Below, in pieces: positions 44,664 through 54,226 of a stretch of DNA of 64,000 bases. A model generated the notes under the pieces. The model made no database searches and was not told the DNA's origin. It worked only from the letters and a program-made list of their open reading frames with translations. The translations under genes and the position numbers were made by a program. Source of the DNA: Acidiferrum sp963771295 (lineage in GTDB: Bacteria; Acidobacteriota; Terriglobia; Acidiferrales; UBA7541); assembly GCA_963771295.1 (NCBI GenBank), contig CAVYTB010000011.1, positions 466,528-530,527 of the forward strand, given 5' to 3'. Positions within the stretch are counted from its first letter, which is position 1; every line of letters starts with the position of its first letter.

Positions 44664-46586
44664 ATGATAAATCGTCGTGCGTTTGTAACAGCCGCTGCTG
44701 CCGCCGGGGCTGCGGCATTCACTGCCAAGCATGCATTCGCTTTGCCGGCCGAGGCGCTCAACCAGGCCGCCGCGTCCTCGAATCAGGCTAACCGACAGGT
44801 TGTGCCGGTCGGGGCCGTTCCGTTCCCGATGAAAAACGTCCGGATCAGGCCAGGTGCGTTCAGTGCGGCGACTGAGGCGAATCGCCGATATCTCAAGTCT
44901 CTTCCCCCCGACCGGCTGCTTCACACGTTTCGCCTGACCGCGGGGCTGCCCACTTCTGCCGAGCCTCTGGGTGATTGGGAAAAGCCTGATTGTGAACTGC
45001 GTGGCCATTTCGTCGGTGGACATTACTTATCGGCATGCGCGCTGTCCTTTGCCAGTTCGGGGGACGAGGAACTGAAGCACAACGGCGATCTGATGGTAGC
45101 GGAACTGGCGAAATGCCAGGCGCAACACAAGAATGGCTATCTGAGCGCCTTTCCACAGGAATACTTTGATCGGCTCCGCGATGGAGTGAACGTTTGGGCT
45201 CCCTTCTACACTATTCACAAGATCATGGCGGGCCATCTGGACATGTATACGTTTGCGGGGAACGAGCAAGCCCTCGCCACTACCGAAAAGATGGCCCAGT
45301 GGGTGAAAAGTTGGTCCGACCCGCTCAGCGAGCAGCAAATGCAGCGCATGCTTCTGGTGGAATACGGAGGCATGGGCGAGGTCCTGTGCAATTTGTACAG
45401 TGCCACCGGAAAGAGCGAGTATCTGAATCTGGCGAAGCGGTTTGACAAGAAGTGGTTCTTCGATCCCTTGGCCGCGCGCCGGGATGAATTGAAAGGTTTG
45501 CACGTTAATACGCATATTCCGCAAGTGATCGCGGCGGCCCGACTGTACGAGTTTACGCGCGACAGATATTACTCGAACATTGCTGACTACTTCTGGGATG
45601 AAGTCACGTCTGAGAGAGCGTATTGCACTGGGGGCACCAGCAATTTCGAAACGTGGAGAACAGAACCCGGCGTCCTGTCAACACAACTGAGTCCGCACAC
45701 CACGGAAGACTGTTGTGCGTACAACATGATGAAACTGACCCGCCATTTGTTCGGCTGGTCACCGCAAGCCCGGTACATGGATTACTACGAGCGAGTCCTA
45801 TTCAATCATCGTATGGGCACTATCGATCCGGATACGGGAACGACTGCTTACTATCTTCCCCTCGGGAGTGGTTATTCCAAGATCTACGCGAAGCCATTCG
45901 ACTCCTTTTGGTGCTGCAATGGAACCGCCGCGGAGGAATTTGCAAAACTGACCGACACAATTTACTTCCGCGAGGAGAATGCGGTATTCGTCAATTTGTA
46001 CGTTGCATCGGAGGTGGACTGGCCGGAAAGAGGTATCCGTCTTACGCAGCAGACGTCCTTCCCCGAAGAACAAGGGACCACTCTGCTTGTTTCCGCAGCG
46101 AAACCGGTCGACATTGATTTGAAGTTGCGCATCCCGTACTGGGCAAAGACCGGCAGCGTCCAGGTAAACGGACGAACCGTGCCCGCTTTTGCCGATCCGG
46201 GCAGCTATCTTGTCCTCCGCGGGCCGTGGCAAAATGGCGATCGCATTCAACTGCATCTGCCGATGCACCTGCATGCGGCACCTATGCCCGACAAAGAAAG
46301 ACTTCAGGCTGTGATGTACGGGCCTCTGGTGATGGCCTCACGTTTCGAAGAAGAGCCTCGCGACAAGTGGTATAGGCACTTCGCGGCTGACGAGAAACAG
46401 GAAGCTGCTCCTAACTCGCAGTTCGAAGGGAAGCCCGACGATCCGTCAAGCTGGCTTGAGTCTTCTGCCGGCAAACTCACTTTCCACACTGTGGGGCAGG
46501 GGCGCGCCGCCACATTTGTTCCCTTGTCGAGCATCGTCCACGAACGGTATGCCGTATACCACGAGGTTAAGGAAAACAATTCCTAA
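44664..46586 (+). CDS. GH127-family (DUF1680) beta-L-arabinofuranosidase-like enzyme
   Basis: About 640 aa. The N-terminus has a twin-arginine-like INRRAFVTAAAAAGAAAF, so Tat export is possible. An (alpha/alpha)6 barrel follows with the zinc/cysteine site of GH127: HTTEDCCAYN (Glu-x-Cys) and SFWCCNGTAAEEFAK (Cys-Cys, the second pair holding the nucleophile in characterised members). It should release beta-L-arabinofuranose, or a related sugar, from plant cell-wall material. It is the last of three co-oriented glycan genes in island A. Spacing from the esterase is about 90 bp; no strong ribosome site is seen. Confidence 0.88.
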   Translation: MINRRAFVTAAAAAGAAAFTAKHAFALPAEALNQAAASSNQANRQVVPVGAVPFPMKNVRIRPGAFSAATEANRRYLKSLPPDRLLHTFRLTAGLPTSAEPLGDWEKPDCELRGHFVGGHYLSACALSFASSGDEELKHNGDLMVAELAKCQAQHKNGYLSAFPQEYFDRLRDGVNVWAPFYTIHKIMAGHLDMYTFAGNEQALATTEKMAQWVKSWSDPLSEQQMQRMLLVEYGGMGEVLCNLYSATGKSEYLNLAKRFDKKWFFDPLAARRDELKGLHVNTHIPQVIAAARLYEFTRDRYYSNIADYFWDEVTSERAYCTGGTSNFETWRTEPGVLSTQLSPHTTEDCCAYNMMKLTRHLFGWSPQARYMDYYERVLFNHRMGTIDPDTGTTAYYLPLGSGYSKIYAKPFDSFWCCNGTAAEEFAKLTDTIYFREENAVFVNLYVASEVDWPERGIRLTQQTSFPEEQGTTLLVSAAKPVDIDLKLRIPYWAKTGSVQVNGRTVPAFADPGSYLVLRGPWQNGDRIQLHLPMHLHAAPMPDKERLQAVMYGPLVMASRFEEEPRDKWYRHFAADEKQEAAPNSQFEGKPDDPSSWLESSAGKLTFHTVGQGRAATFVPLSSIVHERYAVYHEVKENNS

Positions 46587-47108
46587 ACGACTGGACTTTT
46601 GGTCAAAGCATTCGGCGTAAACGCCTGTGACGGAAACAGTAGTGGAACTGAGATTCGGAACCAAGAAGCCGACCATTCGTGACTCTACTTGCTACTAATT
46701 TCAGCTGATTTGAAGGTATTGGAACCCCCGTAGAATCTGGGGATTGGAGAAAATCAAAAACGGGTGTTGAAAACAAGAGACATACCAACGCTCACCGACC
46801 CCTCACCTCCCTCTCAACAACAGAGGCTTCAATCCCCCCCTATCCGCCAGATTTCCCCTAACTGCTTCTAACAGCATGGTCTTACACCCGCGAGTGTTTT
46901 CCATTCCTGCTCCTAAGTTCCCCGATTCAAAGGGCAGTTGGGGAACAGTTTGGGGAGTATTGTGCCCACTGATCCCGAACAACGCCGGTCGCAGGCGAAT
47001 AAGAACGGATCGAACCGGTCTAGAATGACGTCGATCCTTTATATACAACGGTTTTTCCAACTGTGCTTACGCTCCTGGCGGGAGGCTGGTGCCGAAGCTC
47101 AGTGGTGC
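46587..47108. other. Gene-poor stretch downstream of the GH127 gene
   Basis: No convincing gene was seen on either strand. It shows several short open frames without ribosome sites. It probably holds decayed mobile-element DNA, given the tRNA-like remnant that follows. Confidence 0.4.
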
Positions 47109-47162
47109 AACGGTTCGAAGAACCGTTATCGGCCGGACCGCAACGGTGTTTGAAACCGTTGC
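47109..47162. repeat. Two consecutive perfect hairpins sharing an AACGGT motif
   Basis: AACGGTTCGAAGAACCGTT (47109-47127) is an 8-3-8 hairpin. Bases 47140-47162 form a second with arms GCAACGGT and ACCGTTGC and a 7-nt loop. They could belong to a structured RNA or a protein-binding site. Neither folds as a tRNA. Confidence 0.55.
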
Positions 47163-47179
47163 ACGGAGTCTGTTGAACT

Positions 47180-47208
47180 CTACCTTAATAAAGTAGGGGT
47201 CTGGGGTT
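47180..47208 (+). other. Degenerate tRNA-Val 3'-half remnant
   Basis: 24 of 29 bases match tRNA-Val positions 40683-40711 (CTACCTT...GTAG.GGTCTGGGGTT). The T arm that follows is scrambled. It may be an old attachment site inside island A, separating the glycan genes from the surface-protein genes. Confidence 0.5.
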
Positions 47209-47369
47209 GGGGCTCGAATGGAATGCGGTCTTACAGCTACAACTTCATGGAAGCCATCGCGGACCCGTCTGGACCGAGTCCGTGGCGACAGATTCCGCAC
47301 GGACGCGGCGGCCTGTACTGTTTTGGATTCGCTTGTTTCAGCGAGGAGTCCAGCGAGAACTGCCTTCTA

Positions 47370-47783
47370 CTAGCTATGGCCAAAACCTGGGGGCGAATCC
47401 TCAAAGTAAAATCTCCCCGGCTTTGTGAGCAGATTCTTGTTGCTCTTTTTCCGCAGAGGTAAATTTGGAAGAACTTCAATCGATTCTCCGAGTGAAGCGA
47501 GCGTCACAGCCTTCTGCAGCCGCAACATGATTCGTTCGATTCTGTTCTGAACTGCTTTCGCGGTGAGAACGGCATTCATGCCTGCCGATTCTTTCGCCTG
47601 GAAGCCTTCAACTTTCATCTTCAAGAGCAAGGCACGTTCAAATTCCGAGATGATTCCGTTGCGATGCGCATAGTCGAGGAAGTCATTAAGCAGCGAAACG
47701 GTCTCAAAGTTGTCGTGGAAAGACGGTTCAGTGGCATGTCGCAGCTCATCCAGAGCCTTTTCTCGCTCCCGGAGGAGGATCAT
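47370..47783 (-). CDS. Helical protein with sigma-70 region-4-like segment, unknown function
   Basis: About 137 aa from ATG 47783; the frame is open further upstream. Mid-protein FERALLLKMKVEGFQAKESA and AVQNRIERIMLRLQKA resemble the region 4 helix-turn-helix of sigma-like factors. No region 2 is present. The C-terminus is basic and polar. Neighbours are remnants, so it may be a leftover of a mobile element. The coding call rests on a plausible helical composition and the HTH-like stretch. Confidence 0.4.
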   Translation of the reverse strand: MILLREREKALDELRHATEPSFHDNFETVSLLNDFLDYAHRNGIISEFERALLLKMKVEGFQAKESAGMNAVLTAKAVQNRIERIMLRLQKAVTLASLGESIEVLPNLPLRKKSNKNLLTKPGRFYFEDSPPGFGHS

Positions 47784-47889
47784 TTCCTTCTGGGCCCAGC
47801 GAAAAACGTTGCGGCGAAGGCTCGGGGAAATCAGAAACGACAGTTGCCCATGTAAGGGCTTACTGGAGCAGAGGCTGGAAAAGGAACCA

Positions 47890-48225
47890 ATGAACCAAGC
47901 CGAGCAAGCCGTACTTTGATGGCCCATGCTAGCGCTGGCGGCTCGCACACAACAAATTCTGAGCTATGCGGCTGTCGAAGGCTATACCGGAATCGCTAGG
48001 CACGGACTTAATCGCGCCCTTGCACTCATACACGACTATTGTAAGAGACGCGGCTGGCCACTTCTAAATACCATTGTCGTCAGCCAACAATCAGGAATGC
48101 CTGGAGACGGGTCTCCTGAGGACCTAAGGGCGGTATGGGGGTGGTGTATAAGGCTGAGGTTCCGCGATGGGACAAGTCAACGAAGACAAAACGTAAGGAA
48201 ACACTGTCCCATCATCTATTCCTAG
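47890..48225 (+). pseudogene. Remnant of a small island-associated hypothetical gene
   Basis: ATG 47890 follows AAAGGA at good spacing and reads MNQAEQAVL, then TGA (47917-47919). The same frame continues as MLALAARTQQILSYAAVEGY, then ARHGLNRALALIHDYCKRRG, NTIVVSQQSGMPGDG. The latter parts resemble a short hypothetical protein often found in genomic islands (pattern LGPI.YC...PPLT.LVVNK.TG.PG). The C-terminal part no longer fits. It is probably a decayed gene. Confidence 0.45.
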
Positions 48226-48564
48226 ATGATCGTCCCGGCAGCCCCAATCGTTGAAGAACGGCGCGTTCGACGGACGAGCCCCGCATCGCGATCCTTTTAA
48301 ACGAGACATTCGCAAAATGTTTCCGGGAGAACGGAAGTCCGGTACGCCAAACGCATCCGGTATCTAGTCGAGAAAGATTGGTTACTCACTTTTCGTAGCA
48401 GTTCAGAGTGAGCTATCCGATATTTTGCCCTGCAAGGTAGGCCCATTCCGGCCGCCTCATTCATTCAAAGGTGCAGTCCGTTGTTTGGCGTGAACCCTTC
48501 TGCATTTCTTAAGATCGGTACACAAGTGCTTGGGTAGTCACGCCGGTTAACCTAAATTCCGTAT
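48226..48564. other. Gene-free stretch
   Basis: No convincing gene, repeat or RNA was seen. It separates the island remnants from the PEP-CTERM/CSLREA group. Confidence 0.35.
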
Positions 48565-49224
48565 TCATGAAACGACTCGCTTCTGCTTCCGGGCGGATTT
48601 TCGGCGGCCTACGGCCGCAAGTATCAAGCTGGAACCAACCAGAAACACCGTGCCTGGCTCAGGAGTTGTCATGGTCGTGCCTGGGATTGTCACCACCGGG
48701 GCTGGCAGACCCTGGTCGGTCGCGCCACTGAGAGTGAAGCTGGAAGGACTAAGCGGGTTGCCGATTAGGTCGAGCTGGAGCATTGCCGTAGACGGGTCAT
48801 CCGAGTAGCAATTCAAGCTGGTATCGCAGACGTACATGGCGAGCGCGTCGGGCGTGGTGCCGGCAAAGTTATTTGTGGTGCCGAGAAGAAACGATAGCGA
48901 AGCTCCCGGATTAAATGTTTCAGTAAACAAGGCGGTGAGACCTGAGTCGTTGAGGGTAATGGAGCTGCCGAGGTCGCCGCTGACGCCCGTGGTACCCAGG
49001 TAATTCGCTGGTCCTACTGCGTTGCCTCCGTTGAAGCTGAAATTAGAAAGCGTAACGGAGTTGTTTACGCTTCCGTCGCCATCCACAAAACCGAAAGCCA
49101 GGATCTGGGGCCCCGTCAGCGAAGAAGTATTGAGGGTGACATCGAAATCATCCGCCTTGGCCTGTCCTGCGGCGATCAAGAAAAACAGACCTAAACATGC
49201 CGTGCATTTGACGATCATTTTCAT
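48565..49224 (-). CDS. PEP-CTERM-type exported protein
   Basis: About 219 aa with a signal peptide (KMIVKCTACLGLFFLIAAGQ) and a C-terminal sorting tail: TTPEPGTVFLVGSSLILAAV then RRKSARKQKR. This is the exosortase pattern with an intact PEP. The middle is a Ser/Thr/Asn-rich beta domain. AGGAGA lies before ATG 49224. It follows the CSLREA-type gene by 39 bp on the same strand, so the three surface-protein genes may form one transcript. Confidence 0.85.
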   Translation of the reverse strand: MKMIVKCTACLGLFFLIAAGQAKADDFDVTLNTSSLTGPQILAFGFVDGDGSVNNSVTLSNFSFNGGNAVGPANYLGTTGVSGDLGSSITLNDSGLTALFTETFNPGASLSFLLGTTNNFAGTTPDALAMYVCDTSLNCYSDDPSTAMLQLDLIGNPLSPSSFTLSGATDQGLPAPVVTIPGTTMTTPEPGTVFLVGSSLILAAVGRRKSARKQKRVVS

Positions 49225-49263
49225 CACTGGTCTCCTTTGCATTTCGCAACTCAAACTGTTTCC

Positions 49264-51792
49264 TCACCGAGGACCGGGGCCTGCAAGAACGCGGGTGTTA
49301 TATGTAATGGCTGCCTTGGTCGGGTCTGTAAACTGGAGCATGACGCTGGTGTTTTGTCCCGGCGCAAGGTTCGCGGCAGGTGCGTTGATGTACGGGCTGC
49401 CGGCGGGCGGATAGGAAGCGTCCGTGGTGCCGTTTTCGTTGAACAGCGTTGCATTGGCGCTTAAATTGTCGAGCACGAGTGAGAATGTGCCGACTAAGGT
49501 GCTGGCCGAGTTGTTGGTCAGCGTTACAGTTTGCGCGTAACGCCCGGTGCTGAAATTGTAGACATAACCGCCGCGCGTAATCGTGATGAGAGAAGTCACG
49601 TCGATCGGGCAATTGCAAAGCACAAAGTTGGCGGTGAGCGTTTGCGGCTGGTTCATGATGACGGTAGTCGAAGCGCTGGTGGTCGAAGCAACGTTTCCGG
49701 TCCAGCTCTGGAAAGCAAAGCCCGAATTGGGAAGTGCCGTCACAGCCGTCACGGAGTTCTCCGGTTCACTGACTGTGCCTTGCGGGACGGTAGTGCCGCC
49801 TCCGGCTGGTGCGATCAAGATGGTCAGGGGCTCGGTCTGCTCTGCGCCAACGACGTTGCAGCTTTCGTTCCGCACCACGTCGCAATATTCGTAGGCGCCG
49901 ATATCATAACCGCCCTGCTCTGGACGCGGAGTATCGCGCTGGTCCGAGGAGAGCGATGTCGAAGCGTCCGCAGCGTTGAATGCAGCAGAGCTCGGACCAA
50001 TCGCCATCGTCGGTGTAAACCCGCGGTTAAGTTGTAGCGGTCCCAGAAGCGGGTTGCCGGTGGTCACTACGCCGGGGCAGTTGTCGTTGTTTTCAATAAG
50101 ATTGCCCGCGCCACTCACAGCCACGACAAAGCCAGAGATCGAGCATTCCCTGGCAGTCCCCACGGGATTTCCATTCGAATTCTTCCCGCCATTGCCGTAG
50201 ATGATGGTGTTATGGAGAATAAACGAAGTTGGGGCGTCCGCGGAAGTTTGCGCTACGGTAATCGCTGGGTCAGAGCCCGTGCTTAGATTGCCGCTGATCG
50301 TGACATCTATCACCGTCAAGTGGCCGTTCACCGAAAATATCGCGCCACCCGCGTCGGCTCCGTTATCGGCTGCGCCGCTAGTACCTGCTCCTCCTCCGTT
50401 TCCACGCGTTACGGTATTACCGAAGAACGTGCTATTCGTTACGGACACGCTCCCGCTGTCATTAAAAATTGCTCCGCCCAGGCCGGCGCCACCGCCGCCA
50501 AAGCGTGAATTCGCGTCTCCTCCGAACATTCCTCCATTTCCGGGATGCGAAGATCCAATAAGGCTCCCGTCTGCCGCTCTTCCGCCGCCACCTCCGAAAC
50601 CTCCATTGCCGCCGTGAGTGCCACCCAGCAAACCAGACCAGCCAGCACCCCCGCCGCCACCGAATCCGCCGTTGCCGCCATTTCCTCCGTTGGAGGACCC
50701 GCCACCACCGCCACCGCCGTAGTTGCCGCTGCCGCCGTCATGGCTGGTAAATATATCTGCGACGGGCTCACCGAGCCCCCCACCACCGCCACCGCCGCCG
50801 GGACATGGTGCGTTGGCGCCCGCGCTCCCGATCGAAAACTCGCCGCCGGCAGTACCACCATTGCCACCGCAGGCGAAGGCACCAGCTTCGAAGGGCCCGG
50901 CTTCAGTTACACCGGACAAACCTCTGACTGTGCCGCCTCCGCCACCTGCGACACCTGAGAACTCGGGGTTGCTTCCGTCTCCACCATTGCCTCTCGAGCC
51001 ACCACCTCCACCCCCGCAGGATGACGCAACCGTAAGACCTATCTCAGCTCCGGTCGTTGCTCCGCCCGAACCGCCCAGACCTCCACCACCACCTCCGCTG
51101 TCTGAGTCGGAGAAGCCTTGTCCTCCGACTCCACCGCCGTCTCCACCCGTTGCTGTGTTTCCATCGAAAGTTGTGTTCTCGACAGCTAGCGACCCACCCT
51201 GCACATAAATGGCGCCTCCGGCTCCCATTCCGCCTCCGGCACCAAACACCCCATTTCCGGCTCGATACGAGAAGCCCTTCAAATGCGCGTTCCGAATCGT
51301 CAGGTGTCCAGCACTGCCAACCGTAAATGCTCGAAAATGGTAGGGTTGAGTGTCGGGGGTACAGATTCCGCCAGGACAGCCGATCCCCAAAAGGGTAGCG
51401 CCATAGGCCTCAATGGTTATGTTCGAAGTGATGATCGGAGTCGCCGTCGGACCCGTGGAATTGTCGGCATCATCGAGAATGAAATTCAGTTGGAGTAAGG
51501 CGTTGTTTGGAAGAACAATTATGTCGTTACCATCGCCGGCAACGCACTGGGTCGTCACATACTGTGGCGTCCCGTTGCTGTCATAGCCGGTCCGGGCGAT
51601 GTTGCTGTGAAATGTCGACGCAAAAATAGCATCCTTCAGTGAACAACCGGCAGGGTCGCCGATTGTATCCTTCACGGTTGTGACAAAAATTCCGTTTGCC
51701 AGACTGACCGGAGGGGGCGCGAACGATACAAGCACTAGAGCCACAGCTGCCAGCGGCCAACGATTCCCACGTGCGAAAGTGCAATTTTTCAT
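49264..51792 (-). CDS. Large glycine-rich exported CSLREA-type surface protein (copy 1)
   Basis: 842 aa. A signal peptide is followed by a CSLREA-like segment (VTTVKDTIGDPAGCSLKDAI), then a parallel beta-helix-like region interrupted by very long Gly-rich runs (~160-430). A second helix region (FILHNTIIYGNGG), the QRDTPRPEQGGYDIGAYEYC motif of choice-of-anchor proteins, and a bacterial InlB-type repeat (SGFAFQSWTGNVA...QTLTANF) follow. The C-terminal Ig-like part ends NTRVLAGPGPR with no sorting tail. Likely cell-surface or secreted adhesin; function unknown. Tandem paralogue of the next gene. Confidence 0.82.
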   Translation of the reverse strand: MKNCTFARGNRWPLAAVALVLVSFAPPPVSLANGIFVTTVKDTIGDPAGCSLKDAIFASTFHSNIARTGYDSNGTPQYVTTQCVAGDGNDIIVLPNNALLQLNFILDDADNSTGPTATPIITSNITIEAYGATLLGIGCPGGICTPDTQPYHFRAFTVGSAGHLTIRNAHLKGFSYRAGNGVFGAGGGMGAGGAIYVQGGSLAVENTTFDGNTATGGDGGGVGGQGFSDSDSGGGGGGLGGSGGATTGAEIGLTVASSCGGGGGGSRGNGGDGSNPEFSGVAGGGGGTVRGLSGVTEAGPFEAGAFACGGNGGTAGGEFSIGSAGANAPCPGGGGGGGGLGEPVADIFTSHDGGSGNYGGGGGGGSSNGGNGGNGGFGGGGGAGWSGLLGGTHGGNGGFGGGGGRAADGSLIGSSHPGNGGMFGGDANSRFGGGGAGLGGAIFNDSGSVSVTNSTFFGNTVTRGNGGGAGTSGAADNGADAGGAIFSVNGHLTVIDVTISGNLSTGSDPAITVAQTSADAPTSFILHNTIIYGNGGKNSNGNPVGTARECSISGFVVAVSGAGNLIENNDNCPGVVTTGNPLLGPLQLNRGFTPTMAIGPSSAAFNAADASTSLSSDQRDTPRPEQGGYDIGAYEYCDVVRNESCNVVGAEQTEPLTILIAPAGGGTTVPQGTVSEPENSVTAVTALPNSGFAFQSWTGNVASTTSASTTVIMNQPQTLTANFVLCNCPIDVTSLITITRGGYVYNFSTGRYAQTVTLTNNSASTLVGTFSLVLDNLSANATLFNENGTTDASYPPAGSPYINAPAANLAPGQNTSVMLQFTDPTKAAITYNTRVLAGPGPR

Positions 51793-51802
51793 CAGGGGTT
51801 CC

Positions 51803-54214
51803 TCACCTTACTCCTGGGCCCGCTAGCACTCGCGTCGTGTAAGTGATAGCGGCTTTGGATGGATTCGTAAATTGCAGAGTGACGGAAACGCTCTGCCCTG
51901 CAGCAAGGCTTGCGGCCGTCGTGTTGATGTAAGGCAAGCCTATCGGGGGAAGGAAAGAGTCTGTGAGGCCTGTCAAGTTGAAGAGCGTTGCGTTGCTGCT
52001 CAAGTTCTCGACCACCAGTGAGATGGGGCCGATGATTGTGTTGGTGGAGTTATTTGCGAGCGTCAGCGTTTGCGCAAATCGTTGTGTCGCCAGATTGTAC
52101 ACATAGCCGCCATGTGTGACCGTAATCAAACCAGTGATGTCTGACGCACATCCGCACGGAACGAAGTTTGCCGTGACCGACTGCGGCTGGTTCATCACCA
52201 CCACCGTCGTGATTTGACTGCTCGGGACGGCCACATTCCCGAGCCAACCCTGGAAGGCATACCCCGGCGCTGGAAAGGCCGAAACAACGATCACTGAATT
52301 TTCTGCGGCGCTCGACATCCCTGGCGCGGGCTGCGTGGTGCCGCCTACCGGGGGAGAAGCGATCATCGTAAGTGGTTCGGTTTGCGCCGTGCCGGCGAGG
52401 AAACAATTCGGATTGCGCACGACGTCGCACAGTTCGAATGCTCCAATGTCATAGCCACCTTCCTGCGGGCGCGGAGTTCCCCTTTGATCTGTAAGAAGAG
52501 ATTCGGGGAAAGTGCCGGTATTCCACGCAGCGCTAGTCTTAGGAATAGCCATGGTGGGCGTGGCGCCACCGTTCATCTGCAGCGGACCAAGCAGTGGATC
52601 ACCTTGACTCACCACGCCCGGACAATTGTCATTGTTCTCGATCAGGTTGCCGTTGAACGTTCCTGCAATGACAAAACCGACGACCGAACACTCCTGCGCA
52701 GTACCAAAGTGAGAGCGGTCTGCGTTTTCTCCACCGTTCGCATAAATAATTGTATTTTCCAGAATGAACGAAGTCGGCTTATCCGTGGAAGTCTGATACA
52801 CCTTGATGCCAGCATCCGCAGCGGAACTTAAATTCCCGCTGATCGTAACGTTCTGCACGGTCAGGTGACAGTCAACACAAAAGATCGCTGCTCCCGCGTC
52901 GGCTCCGTTGTCCGCAGCATTTCCGCTAGTGATTCCGCCATTTCCCCGAAACACACTGTTATTGAAAAAGGTGCTGTTCTGGATGACGACGGTTCCACCA
53001 TGAACAAAAATCGCGCCACCTAGCGCGCCGCCCCCACCTCCACTGCTGCCTTCGGCCTTTCCTCCAAACGGACCCGGCTGCCCGGATCCCCCGGTGATGA
53101 CTTGACGGCCGGCACCAGATCCGCCGCCGAATCCGCCGTTGCCGCCTTGTGAAGTAAAACCCTTTAAACCCGTGTCGGGTTGGAACGTGCCGCCTCCGCC
53201 GCCGCCGAATCCGCCGTTGCCGCCATGCGTTCCACCCGAGCCGCCTCCACCACCGCCGCCACCATAGTTCCCATCACCTCCCTGGTCTTCAATGTCGAAT
53301 ACGTTGGCTTCGGATCCACCGTTCCCGCCACCCCCAGGGCAGGGCGCCGCACTACCAAAGGGAAGTAGTCCGGCACCGCAATTAAACCAAAGCGCTACCG
53401 TTCCTCCGCCTCCGCCAGCTTTTGCATTTCCGCGCGAACCTCCTCCTCCCCCTCCGGTCCCGAATTCAAGAGCATCAAGGGTCCAACCATCCCCGTTTCC
53501 TCCAAGCCCTCCACCTCCGCCCGCACCGCCATCGGACACCCCGTCCCCTGATCCGTTACCGCCTACAGCCGAATTGCCCTCGAACGTCGAATTCAAAATG
53601 GTGGCCTGTCCGCTCTCCGTTACGTAAATCGCTCCGCCTGCTCCTAAGCCCCCTCCCGCGCCACCGTCTCCCGCGTTACCTCCCTTGGTCGAGAAGCCCT
53701 TTATGTAAGCTCCTTCAATCGTCAGCGAGCCGCCTTTTCCGACGGCGAATGCTCGTGCGTGTCCGCCACCTGACCAGACCAGAGTTGCACCATCGGCCTG
53801 AATCGTGATTTTGGAAAAGATCATCGGCGTCGCGGTCGGCCCGACGAAATTGTCGACGTCATCGGTAATCTTGCTTAGGTTCAGTACCGCGCCGGACGGA
53901 AGATAGATCGTGTCGTCTCCACTCCCAATGGCGCACGAAGTCGTAACCGGAACGAGAACCAGGGTGGTAATGCTCTGACTAAACGGAAGAAAGGACTGGA
54001 TTGCCACGTGGTTTCTGAACTTGGATGAAAAGATCGCTTCTTTCAACGAGCATCCACGGTCGCCGAGACTCACGTCGCTGACTTTGTCTTCCACGGTCGT
54101 AACGTAAATAGCATTGGCGAAACTTGGCCTCGGATATGTGGCGAGCAGCGACAGTGCGCAAACCCACGCCGCCAGACACCAGCGAACGCTTTTCGGCATA
54201 ATTCTCTCTTGCAT
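51803..54214 (-). CDS. Large glycine-rich exported CSLREA-type surface protein (copy 2)
   Basis: 803 aa from ATG 54214, set by AAGGAGCGGAG; the longer frame has no signal peptide. Same order as copy 1: signal peptide, VTTVEDKVSD and CSLKEAIFSS, beta-helix with Gly-rich runs, DQRGTPRPQEGGYDIGAFEL, InlB-type repeat (GYAFQGWLGNVA), and end TTRVLAGPGVR. Copy 1 begins 10 bp after its stop. High similarity at both ends with variable Gly-rich middles points to tandem duplication and divergence. Confidence 0.82.
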   Translation of the reverse strand: MQERIMPKSVRWCLAAWVCALSLLATYPRPSFANAIYVTTVEDKVSDVSLGDRGCSLKEAIFSSKFRNHVAIQSFLPFSQSITTLVLVPVTTSCAIGSGDDTIYLPSGAVLNLSKITDDVDNFVGPTATPMIFSKITIQADGATLVWSGGGHARAFAVGKGGSLTIEGAYIKGFSTKGGNAGDGGAGGGLGAGGAIYVTESGQATILNSTFEGNSAVGGNGSGDGVSDGGAGGGGGLGGNGDGWTLDALEFGTGGGGGGSRGNAKAGGGGGTVALWFNCGAGLLPFGSAAPCPGGGGNGGSEANVFDIEDQGGDGNYGGGGGGGGSGGTHGGNGGFGGGGGGTFQPDTGLKGFTSQGGNGGFGGGSGAGRQVITGGSGQPGPFGGKAEGSSGGGGGALGGAIFVHGGTVVIQNSTFFNNSVFRGNGGITSGNAADNGADAGAAIFCVDCHLTVQNVTISGNLSSAADAGIKVYQTSTDKPTSFILENTIIYANGGENADRSHFGTAQECSVVGFVIAGTFNGNLIENNDNCPGVVSQGDPLLGPLQMNGGATPTMAIPKTSAAWNTGTFPESLLTDQRGTPRPQEGGYDIGAFELCDVVRNPNCFLAGTAQTEPLTMIASPPVGGTTQPAPGMSSAAENSVIVVSAFPAPGYAFQGWLGNVAVPSSQITTVVVMNQPQSVTANFVPCGCASDITGLITVTHGGYVYNLATQRFAQTLTLANNSTNTIIGPISLVVENLSSNATLFNLTGLTDSFLPPIGLPYINTTAASLAAGQSVSVTLQFTNPSKAAITYTTRVLAGPGVR

Positions 54215-54226
54215 GCTCCGCTCCTT

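Noticed and set aside
47090..47226. Functional tRNA
   Set aside because: Arms do not pair into a cloverleaf, the loop lacks U33 and no CCA or acceptor stem is present; only a remnant is supported.
50201..51208. Proline- and serine-rich plus-strand frames
   Set aside because: They are antisense shadows of the Gly-rich codons in the surface-protein gene; no start signals or domains.
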